DNA of 12,484 nucleotides from Coriobacteriia bacterium (GTDB lineage: Bacteria > Actinomycetota > Coriobacteriia > Coriobacteriales > QAMH01). Shown here one piece after another: positions 6,865-12,484 of the stretch. The position numbers and the translations under genes are program-made. The DNA lies in assembly GCA_900758075.1 (NCBI GenBank), contig CAAEQF010000057.1, positions 1 through 12,484 on the forward strand. Direction: 5' to 3'. A model generated the notes under the pieces. The model was not told where the DNA came from and ran no database searches. It worked only from the letters and a program-made list of their open reading frames with translations. The number at the start of each line of letters is the position of its first letter. Positions within the stretch are counted from its first letter, which is position 1.

Positions 6865-7839
6865 ATGCCGAAAAAGAGCTATTACGACATTCTCGGCGTG
6901 AAGAAGAGCGCTTCTGCCGACGAGATCAAGAAGGCGTTTCGCAGGCTCGCGAGGAAGCATCATCCGGATGCCGGCGGCGATGAGGAAACGTTCAAGGAAA
7001 TTAACGAGGCGTACGAAGTACTCTCAGACCCCGAGAAGAAAAAGCAATACGACACGTTTGGCACAGTCGGAAACTTCGCCCAGCAGCCAGGCGGCTGGCA
7101 GGGAGGCACCTGGCCCGGCGGTGGACGGCGCACGTACACGCACACGTCGACGGGCGGTTCGGGCTCGGGGTTTGACTGGAGCGATATCTTCAGCAATATC
7201 CGCAGCGGCGACGGCGCGTTTGGGTCGGATTGGGATTTCAACGTCAACCGCACGCAAAACGGGCGCGATCTGCAGACGAGCATCGAGCTGACGTTCGACG
7301 AGGCGTTCAAGGGCACGACCAAACAGGTCTCGGTGCGCATCCCGAGCACGGGGGAGACCGAGAGCATCAAGGTGAAGGTGCCTGCGGGCGCTGTCGATGG
7401 CGGCAAGCTGCGCTTCCGTCAGCGGGGCGAATACGGGTCTGGCGGCGGAAGGCGTGGAGACCTGATTATCGTCACGAAGATCAAGGAGCACCCTGTCTAT
7501 CGGCGCGACCATGCGGACGTTCTGATGGACTTGCCCGTCAGCGTCGAAGAGGCGATACTCGGCACGCGTATCGTCGTGCCAACGCCGGACGGGTCGCTTG
7601 TGAAGCTGCGCATCCCGGCGGGTACGCAGGATGGGCGCGTGCTGCGCGTGAAGGGCAAGGGAGCGCATGACGTGAAGGGTTCTGGCAACGGAGACCTGAA
7701 GGTGAAGATCAAGGTGGCCATCCCGAGAAGCCTCAACGCCGAGCAGCGGGCTGCCATCGAGAAGTTCAGGGACGCATCGCCCGACCCGGCTCAGCTCAGG
7801 ACGAGCATCGACGCGCAGGTAGCGCGCGTGAAGGCATAA
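6865..7839 (+). CDS. dnaJ: J-domain co-chaperone DnaJ lacking the zinc finger (class B, CbpA-like)
   Basis: DnaJ delivers substrates to DnaK and stimulates its ATPase. The 324-residue protein has a J domain at about 4-70 (SYYDILGV, HPD at 33-35), then a G/S/W-rich linker (PGGWQGGTWPGGGRR) and DWSDIFSNI. Two C-terminal beta domains follow, with VKVPAGAVDGGKLRFR, GDLIIV, and a second GDLKVKIKV. No CxxCxGxG repeats occur, so the zinc-binding region of class A DnaJ is missing. GTG at 6856 is a possible earlier start, but ATG 6865 fits the family and has AGGTGAG four bases upstream. It lies between grpE and hspR, 18 bases before the latter. It may be named dnaJ or cbpA; another zinc-finger dnaJ may exist elsewhere in the genome. 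Confidence 0.95.
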   Translation: MPKKSYYDILGVKKSASADEIKKAFRRLARKHHPDAGGDEETFKEINEAYEVLSDPEKKKQYDTFGTVGNFAQQPGGWQGGTWPGGGRRTYTHTSTGGSGSGFDWSDIFSNIRSGDGAFGSDWDFNVNRTQNGRDLQTSIELTFDEAFKGTTKQVSVRIPSTGETESIKVKVPAGAVDGGKLRFRQRGEYGSGGGRRGDLIIVTKIKEHPVYRRDHADVLMDLPVSVEEAILGTRIVVPTPDGSLVKLRIPAGTQDGRVLRVKGKGAHDVKGSGNGDLKVKIKVAIPRSLNAEQRAAIEKFRDASPDPAQLRTSIDAQVARVKA

Positions 7840-7857
7840 GGATAGGAAGTAGCAGGC

Positions 7858-8280
7858 ATGTCGAAGACAGATAGGAACAGGCCGCTTTACATGATTAGCG
7901 TGGCAGCTGACTTGGCAGGCCTGCATCCCCAGACGCTGCGCATCTACGAGTCCAAAGGACTCGTGACGCCGCAGCGCACTAAGGGCAATACGCGCATGTA
8001 CTCGCAGGCCGATATCGAACGGCTCGAGCTCATCAGCCAGCTTACCGACGAGGGCATCAACCTCGCGGGGGTCATGCGCATCATCGACCAGCACAAGCAG
8101 ATGGACAAGCTCGAAGCGCAGCTCGAGTCGCTGCGCAAGGAGCTCAAAGTCGCGCGGGACCGCCTTCATGAGATGGAGATGCGTGCGACGATTACGTCGC
8201 TCACGAAACGCCCCGACCACTCCAAGCTACTCAACGAGGTGAACGAAATCGAGAACTGGGGCGACGAGCTCCACGACTGA
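7858..8280 (+). CDS. hspR: Heat-shock repressor HspR (MerR family)
   Basis: HspR represses chaperone genes by binding inverted repeats over their promoters. The 140-residue protein has an N-terminal MerR winged helix. PLYMISVAADLAGLHPQTLR (9-28) holds the helix-turn-helix, then come IYESKGL (29-35), the basic wing TPQRTKGNTRMYS (37-49), and helices to about residue 80. A charged coiled coil follows (about 84-112, with LEAQLESLRKELKVARDRL) for dimerisation, and a short acidic end. There are no cysteines. Being last in the dnaK operon, it should repress itself, and a related operator in the clpB leader suggests clpB is a target. AGGAAG at 7844-7849 precedes ATG 7858 by eight bases. The family name is based on these sequence features and on the operon context. 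Confidence 0.95.
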   Translation: MSKTDRNRPLYMISVAADLAGLHPQTLRIYESKGLVTPQRTKGNTRMYSQADIERLELISQLTDEGINLAGVMRIIDQHKQMDKLEAQLESLRKELKVARDRLHEMEMRATITSLTKRPDHSKLLNEVNEIENWGDELHD

Positions 8281-8293
8281 TCGAGCGGAAGCT

Positions 8294-8392
8294 GCAGGCG
8301 GGCGGTACCGATAGCCAGGGAGAACCGACCCCGCTGCCAATAGCCAGGGAGAACCGACCCCGCCGCCTGCTCGCGACTCGGGGTCGGTTCTC
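8294..8392. repeat. Reverse-reverse-forward REP-like cluster between hspR and clpB
   Basis: GAGAACCGACCCC occurs at 8320-8332 and 8349-8361, inside a 29-base tandem repeat (units start at 8311 and 8340; 24 identical bases, then one mismatch). The inverted copy GGGGTCGGTTCTC is at 8380-8392. The second and third units can fold as a 14-pair perfect stem (8349-8362 with 8379-8392) over a 16-base loop. A competing stem joins GCAGGCGG (8294-8301) to CCGCCTGC (8363-8370). The cluster begins 14 bases after the hspR stop and may act as an end-of-operon structure; no T tract follows. Confidence 0.8.
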
Positions 8393-8413
8393 GTTGGTCA
8401 TTCACCGAGTGCG

Positions 8414-8499
8414 GACCAGTGGCGTTACACGTAGGTTACAGATTCAAAACCTAACAATGAAACACATAGATTTTCTAAGTGTAACAGTGTTTACTGGTC
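8414..8499. repeat. Nested inverted repeat spanning the clpB leader
   Basis: GACCAGT (8414-8420) is the exact complement of ACTGGTC (8493-8499). Inside it, GTTACAC (8424-8430) is the exact complement of GTGTAAC (8479-8485). The inner right arm overlaps the end of the operator. The structure could be a long-range DNA palindrome, with GTTACAC as an extra operator half-site, or a folded leader RNA if transcription starts further upstream. Confidence 0.45.
8462..8483 (-). promoter_or_regulatory. Probable HspR operator of clpB (HAIR-like, divergent)
   Basis: ACACATA (8462-8468) and TAAGTGT (8476-8482) form an inverted repeat with a 7-base centre and one mismatch; the arm-7-arm geometry equals that of HAIR sites. 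Bases 8474-8483 are the exact reverse complement of the TACACTTAGA element over the dnaK promoter. A weak promoter pair fits around it (TTCAAA 8443-8448, TAGATT 8467-8472, 18-base spacing), which would put the operator over the -10 box as in dnaK. That promoter is much less certain than the operator. Confidence 0.6.
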
Positions 8500-8544
8500 T
8501 CATACAAAACTCACCACAATTGAATATCGAAAGGAAGGGGCAAC

Positions 8545-11157
8545 ATGAGAGTCGATAAACTGGCAATCACGGCCGCGGAGGCTCTGCAGAATTCGGTCAC
8601 GATTGCTGCCGATGCGCAAGCTGCCGCCGTCGAGCCCGAGCATTTGCTCAAGGCCCTCCTCGATTCCCACGAGGGAAATCTCACTGCCATCATCGAGCGC
8701 ATCGGGGCAGACCCCGCAGCAATAGATGCGGCAATCACAAAAGACATCGAAAACCAGCCAAAGGTCCAGGGCGCGCAGGTCGGGCAGGCCAGCCAGCGCA
8801 CGCAGCGCGTCGTCGACGGCGCGGTAAAAGCTGCTGAGAAGATGGGCGACAGCTACGCGACCACCGAGCACCTGCTCATCGCCCTGTCCGAGGACAAGGG
8901 CGATGCCGGCAAGGAACTCAACATGGCCGGTGTCACGCGAAAACGCGTAGAGCAGGTCTACGACGAGCTGCGCGGCGACACGCGCGTAACCGACCAGAAC
9001 TCGAAGACGCAGTTCGAGGCGCTTGAGCAGTACGGTGAAAACCTCACGGCGAAGGCGCGCGAGGGCAAGCTCGACCCGGTCATCGGCCGTAACGAGGAGA
9101 TTCGCCACACTATCCAGATACTGAGCCGTCGCACCAAGAACAACCCCGTCCTCATCGGCGAGCCGGGTGTCGGCAAGACCGCAATCGTCGAGGGCCTTGC
9201 CCAGCGCATCGTCTCCGGTGATGTTCCGAGCTCCCTCAAGGACCACGAGCTCGTCGCGCTCGATTTGGGCGCGATGATTGCGGGTGCAAAGTACCGCGGC
9301 GAATTCGAGGATCGCCTCAAGGCGGTTCTGCGCGAAGTCGAGCAGAGCAACGGAAACATCATCCTGTTCATCGACGAGTTGCACACGATCGTCGGAGCGG
9401 GCGCCGGTGATGGCAGCCTGGACGCGAGCAACATGCTCAAACCGGCGCTGGCGCGCGGCGAACTGCACGCCATCGGCGCGACGACCCTCGACGAGTATCG
9501 CAAGTACATCGAGAAGGATTCCGCGCTGACGCGTCGTTTCCAGCCGGTTATGGTCGACGAGCCAACGGTCGAGGACACGATTTCGATTCTGCGCGGCATC
9601 AAGGAGAAGTACGAAATCCACCACGGTGTCCGCATCCAGGACGCGGCAATCGTGGCGGCGGCACAGCTGTCGAATCGCTACATTACCGATCGCTTCCTGC
9701 CCGACAAGGCCATTGACCTCGTGGACGAGGCAGGTGCGCGCATGCGCATGGAGATTGACTCAAAGCCCGAGGAGCTCGACCTGCTCGACCGCCAACTCAC
9801 GCAGATGCAAATCGAGGAGCAGGCGCTCATGAAGGAAGAGGATGAGCTCTCCAAGCAGCGTCTCGAGGAGCTGCGCGTGCAGATGGCTGAGCAACAGCAA
9901 GAGCTCGACCGCCGCAACGCCGAGTGGGCAAACGAGAAGGATGCCATCAATCGCGTACAGGAGCTGAAGGCGCAGATCGACCAGGCGAAGGCCGATGAAG
10001 AGATTGCGACGCGCGAGGGCAACCTGTCGCGTGCGTCCGAGATTCGCTACGGCCAGATTCCGAAGCTGACGCAGGAGCTGCAAGATGCGACTCGCGCGCT
10101 GGAAGACAACCAGAGCAAAGAAGAAGGCCTGCTCAAGGAGGAGGTCACGCCCGAGGACATCGCCGACGTCGTAAGCAGCTGGACCGGTGTGCCGGTGAGC
10201 AAGATGATGGAAGGCGAGATGGCGAAGCTCGCGGGGCTCGAAGACACGCTGCACAAGCGCATCATCGGGCAGGATGAGGCGGTCCATGCGGTCGCCGGAG
10301 CGGTGCGGCGCAGCCGTGCGGGGCTGTCCGACCCCAACAAGCCGCTCGGCAGCTTTCTGTTCCTCGGCCCGACGGGCGTCGGAAAGACCGAGCTCACGAA
10401 GGCGCTGGCTGAGGCGCTGTTCGACGACGAGAAGATGATGGTTCGCATCGACATGTCCGAGTACATGGAGAAGTTCAGCGTGCAGCGTCTGATCGGCGCG
10501 CCTCCGGGATACGTCGGCTACGATGAGGGCGGTCAGCTGACCGAGGCGGTTCGTCGCCATCCGTACAGCGTGATCTTGCTCGACGAGATTGAGAAGGCGC
10601 ATCCGGATGTGTTCAACATCCTGCTGCAGGTGCTCGACGACGGACGTCTGACGGACGGGCAGGGACGCGTCGTGTCCTTCAAGAACGCGATTGTCATCAT
10701 GACGAGCAACGTCGGGAGCCAGTTTATCCAGGAGTTCATGGAGACGGGCGACGAAGACAAGATGAATCATGCGGTCCAAGAGGCGCTGCGCGCGACGTTC
10801 CGCCCGGAGTTTCTGAACCGCATCGACGAGATTGTCACGTTCCAGAGCCTGGATGTCGAGAATCTCGAGAAGATCGTCGATCTTCAGCTCGACAGGGTGC
10901 GCGAGCGTTTGGCTGATCGCCGCATTGCGCTCGAGGTTACGCCGAGCGTGATGGAGCGACTGAGTCTGGATGGATTCGACCCGCTGTTTGGTGCGCGGCC
11001 GCTCAAGCGTCTGATCCAGCACGAGGTCACCGACCGCGTGGCAAACGAGATAATCTCGGGCAATCTGCGGGAAGGCGACACGGTGCGTATTGACCTTGAC
11101 GAATCCGGCGACTACAAGGCGGACGTTATTCCGACCCTGGAGCCGACCGTGGTCTAA
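8545..11157 (+). CDS. clpB: ATP-dependent disaggregase ClpB (Hsp104 family)
   Basis: ClpB hexamers thread aggregated proteins handed over by DnaK. The 870-residue protein is slightly longer than E. coli ClpB (857). In order it has a double Clp-N domain (about 1-145) and AAA domain 1 with Walker A GEPGVGKT (205-212) and Walker B LFIDE (E278). A long Glu/Gln/Lys-rich coiled-coil middle domain follows (about 405-530). This middle domain separates ClpB from ClpA and ClpX, and contacts DnaK in the family. AAA domain 2 has GPTGVGKT (608-615), the pore segment GYVGYDEGG, and Walker B LLDE (E681) followed by KAHPDVF. ATG 8545 follows AAGGAAGGGG (8531-8540). It is a single gene with its own leader containing a dnaK-like operator, so it probably belongs to the HspR regulon. 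Confidence 0.99.
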   Translation: MRVDKLAITAAEALQNSVTIAADAQAAAVEPEHLLKALLDSHEGNLTAIIERIGADPAAIDAAITKDIENQPKVQGAQVGQASQRTQRVVDGAVKAAEKMGDSYATTEHLLIALSEDKGDAGKELNMAGVTRKRVEQVYDELRGDTRVTDQNSKTQFEALEQYGENLTAKAREGKLDPVIGRNEEIRHTIQILSRRTKNNPVLIGEPGVGKTAIVEGLAQRIVSGDVPSSLKDHELVALDLGAMIAGAKYRGEFEDRLKAVLREVEQSNGNIILFIDELHTIVGAGAGDGSLDASNMLKPALARGELHAIGATTLDEYRKYIEKDSALTRRFQPVMVDEPTVEDTISILRGIKEKYEIHHGVRIQDAAIVAAAQLSNRYITDRFLPDKAIDLVDEAGARMRMEIDSKPEELDLLDRQLTQMQIEEQALMKEEDELSKQRLEELRVQMAEQQQELDRRNAEWANEKDAINRVQELKAQIDQAKADEEIATREGNLSRASEIRYGQIPKLTQELQDATRALEDNQSKEEGLLKEEVTPEDIADVVSSWTGVPVSKMMEGEMAKLAGLEDTLHKRIIGQDEAVHAVAGAVRRSRAGLSDPNKPLGSFLFLGPTGVGKTELTKALAEALFDDEKMMVRIDMSEYMEKFSVQRLIGAPPGYVGYDEGGQLTEAVRRHPYSVILLDEIEKAHPDVFNILLQVLDDGRLTDGQGRVVSFKNAIVIMTSNVGSQFIQEFMETGDEDKMNHAVQEALRATFRPEFLNRIDEIVTFQSLDVENLEKIVDLQLDRVRERLADRRIALEVTPSVMERLSLDGFDPLFGARPLKRLIQHEVTDRVANEIISGNLREGDTVRIDLDESGDYKADVIPTLEPTVV

Positions 11158-11182
11158 GGCCGATTGACGCGAGTGCTTCTGG

Positions 11183-11255
11183 CAGCCAGCGAAGCCGACT
11201 AACTGGGGTCGAGCGAAGCCGACTAACTGGGGTCGGTTCTCGTTGGCTGTTTTTT
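11183..11255 (+). terminator. Probable clpB terminator built from repeat units
   Basis: CAGCCAGCG (11183-11191) pairs with CGTTGGCTG (11241-11249), nine pairs with one G-T wobble, and is followed at once by six T residues (11250-11255). The long loop holds a 24-base tandem repeat and an inner stem AGCCGAC/GTCGGTT (11217-11223 with 11232-11238). It starts 25 bases after the clpB stop. The right arm includes the last base and 3' flank of a REP-like unit. Confidence 0.55.
11188..11235 (+). repeat. Perfect 24-base tandem duplication next to a REP-like unit
   Basis: Positions 11188-11211 and 11212-11235 are identical and directly adjacent. Each copy ends in GGGGTCG, the first seven bases of the core; in the second copy the sequence runs on into a complete core (11229-11241). 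The first copy therefore contains a core cut short, which suggests slippage or a transposition-linked duplication. Confidence 0.9.
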
Positions 11256-11319
11256 CGGCGCCCCGGACGTTCGGATGTCTGGGGCCGACGTTTGGGGTCT
11301 ATGTTCGGGGTCGGTTCTC
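11229..11319 (+). repeat. Two forward REP-like units upstream of the RAYT gene
   Basis: Complete GGGGTCGGTTCTC cores lie at 11229-11241 and 11307-11319, followed by TTGGCT and CTGGTC-type flanks, in line with the wider consensus core-NN-YGG-YY. The second can pair through CGGGGTC (11306-11312) with GACCCCG (11336-11342). The remaining bases from 11158 to 11506 hold no supported gene: the clpB terminator, these repeats and the RAYT upstream region. TATACA at 11416-11421 is a possible -10 without a good -35. Confidence 0.85.
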
Positions 11320-11506
11320 GCTGGTCATACCGTCTGACCCCGTTGTCGTAAAGTCTGAAAGAATGCTGAAAAGACGGGAATTTGTTCCATCTCGCACGGT
11401 GCGCGCAAGGATGGCTATACAATCGACCGGGATGAGCGGGCACTGCGTAACGCTGGTGCGAACAGGTGTTGGAAATGCCGAGGTCACCAGAGCGATTGGA
11501 CTAGCC

Positions 11507-12253
11507 ATGACTCGCAAGCCACGAAAGCAAAGCCCCGCCAATATCTATCATGTCACCAACCGCGGCGTAAGCCGCCAGATTATCTTCGAGGACGACGCGG
11601 ATCGCGAACGATTTCTCGTTACTCTGCGTCGTTTCATGGCGGAATTTGACGGCGAGCTATATGCTTGGTGTCTCATGAGCAATCATTTTCACCTGCTATT
11701 TCACATGGACCTCGAGGATATCTCGCTGCTCATGAAGAAGGTAGGAGTAAGTTACGCTGCGTATTTCAATCGGAAATACGATCGCGTCGGGACTTTGTTT
11801 CAGGATAGATTCAAAAGCGAGCCGATTGACACGGATTCGTATCTCATGACGGTTGTGCGCTACATTCACCAAAATCCTGTCAAAGCTGGGATATCCCGAA
11901 CATGCGAGTATCGCTGGAGCAGCTATCGAGAATATGCGCATAACAATCGAAAACTATGCAGCACTGCATTCGTGATCTCCGTGTTCGGAGGTACTTCCTG
12001 GTTGATTCTCTATCATAACGAGATTGCTGATGCTGATAAATGCATGGCCCCCGAGGTGAGGTGGAGGATGAGCGACGGCGAGGTGGCACGCCTTGTTCGG
12101 CGCGCTTTTCGGAGGTTTGGGTTGCCAGATGCATCGAGGGCAGTGAAGGCAAAGCGAGATGCGGTGATTCGCAAGCTGCTAGCGGATGGTGTTCCCGTGA
12201 ACCAGCTCGCTCGCGTTCTCGGCGTGGGGAGAGCGGTTGTCAGATATGCTTAG
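11507..12253 (+). CDS. REP-associated tyrosine transposase (RAYT), HUH/Y1 family
   Basis: RAYTs are single-domain HUH nucleases related to IS200/IS605 TnpA and are thought to mobilise or process REP repeats. The 248-residue product shows the family's N-terminus (YHVTNRG at 14-20), IIFEDDADRERFL, the HUH pair in NHFHLLF (H60, H62), LFQDRFKSEPID, and YLMTVVRYIHQNPVKAG (112-128). Y119 is the likely catalytic tyrosine. The C-terminus (about 224-247, NQLARVLGVGRAVVRY) resembles a helix-turn-helix. The gene looks intact, with both histidines and the tyrosine present, and is visibly more AT-rich than clpB, suggesting transfer. The frame stays open upstream to about 11243 with a GTG start, but family similarity begins just after ATG 11507. 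Its ribosome site is weak (GGA six bases upstream), so the start is uncertain. Confidence 0.88.
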   Translation: MTRKPRKQSPANIYHVTNRGVSRQIIFEDDADRERFLVTLRRFMAEFDGELYAWCLMSNHFHLLFHMDLEDISLLMKKVGVSYAAYFNRKYDRVGTLFQDRFKSEPIDTDSYLMTVVRYIHQNPVKAGISRTCEYRWSSYREYAHNNRKLCSTAFVISVFGGTSWLILYHNEIADADKCMAPEVRWRMSDGEVARLVRRAFRRFGLPDASRAVKAKRDAVIRKLLADGVPVNQLARVLGVGRAVVRYA

Positions 12254-12316
12254 GTGTGCTGACTGATGATGACAGCTGAATCAGCCTTCTGTGTGAAGCG
12301 GCAATCTGGCAGCTGC

Positions 12317-12400
12317 CGCAGCCACTGAGAACCGACCCCGTTTGGGGGTTACCAACCTGGAATGCGTGTGAATCCCGATAGCCGCTGAGAACCGACCCCG
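12317..12400 (-). repeat. Two reverse REP-like units downstream of the RAYT gene
   Basis: GAGAACCGACCCC lies at 12327-12339 and 12387-12399, each preceded by an AGCC-type flank. The second has CCGATAGCC before it, as does the unit at 8320, giving a 26-base match apart from three variable positions. A small stem GCGGCA/TGCCGC (12298-12303, 12314-12319) sits between the RAYT stop and the first unit; it lacks a T tract. The last 84 bases of the window show no supported feature. Confidence 0.85.
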
Positions 12401-12484
12401 AAAACTGCCGACCTCGAGGACTACCCCCCATTACAGTAAAAAACAGCTAGTTCGGCGGTTGGAGCAATCAATCGCAAAACGGAC

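Larger units (their letters stand above)
11229..12400 (+). mobile_element. REPtron-like unit: RAYT gene between inverted pairs of REP-like repeats
   Basis: The RAYT gene is bracketed by two forward cores (11229-11241, 11307-11319) and two reverse cores (12327-12339, 12387-12399). In known RAYT systems, REP repeats flank the gene in inverted orientation and the protein binds and cuts single-stranded REP DNA. No target-site duplication or IS200/IS605-type end hairpin could be defined, so the limits given are those of the outermost cores, not proven ends. Confidence 0.6.

Noticed and set aside
8294..8392. Possible CRISPR array from repeated GAGAACCGACCCC units
   Set aside because: Units occur in both orientations with irregular spacing (from 29 to 78 bases within clusters), in copies of two to four, with no cas genes. 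They are REP-like, not CRISPR.
12240..12431. 63-codon - strand frame at the window end
   Set aside because: It is composed largely of the two REP-like units and their flanks, with no start context and no recognisable product.

Overview
The window is GC-rich bacterial DNA, very probably from an actinomycete and most likely the Coriobacteriia. This is an inference from a dnaK-grpE-dnaJ-hspR operon under a MerR-type HspR, a separate clpB, no CIRCE element, and RAYT-linked repeats with a GGGGTCGGTTCTC core. Genus cannot be read from the sequence. Most of the window is conserved housekeeping DNA; the unusual material is in the gaps.

Region 1 (1-3440) is all on the + strand: the 3' end of ispE (isoprenoid precursor synthesis), tRNA-Gln(UUG), glmU (UDP-GlcNAc synthesis), prs (PRPP synthesis) and pth (peptidyl-tRNA hydrolase). 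A GC hairpin at 3416-3438 closes it. The glmU-prs-pth order matches Bacillus gcaD-prs-ctc-spoVC without the rplY/ctc gene. A small 2x[4Fe-4S] ferredoxin on the - strand (3514-3696) converges on the same hairpin.

Region 2 (3697-8400) is the heat-shock operon. A sigma70-like promoter with a perfect TTGACA box is overlapped by a probable HspR operator. It drives dnaK-grpE (joined by a TAATG overlap), then a hairpin with a UUCG tetraloop, then a zinc-finger-less dnaJ and hspR.

Region 3 (8401-11255) is clpB, with its own leader. That leader carries the same 10-base operator element as dnaK, in the opposite orientation. DnaK/DnaJ/GrpE and ClpB together form the disaggregation and refolding machine, and HspR is the likely common repressor. 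Neither operator matches the published HAIR consensus well.

Region 4 (11183-12484) is a mobile, REPtron-like unit. A RAYT (HUH/Y1 tyrosine transposase-like protein) is flanked by two core repeats in one orientation upstream and two in the opposite orientation downstream. Eleven core copies occur in the window, all between genes. The cluster upstream of dnaK (3815-4038) has the same forward-forward-reverse-reverse layout without a transposase gene, so it looks like a gene-less derivative. This RAYT/repeat system embedded around the heat-shock regulon, and the divergent HspR operator, are the two most interesting signals.
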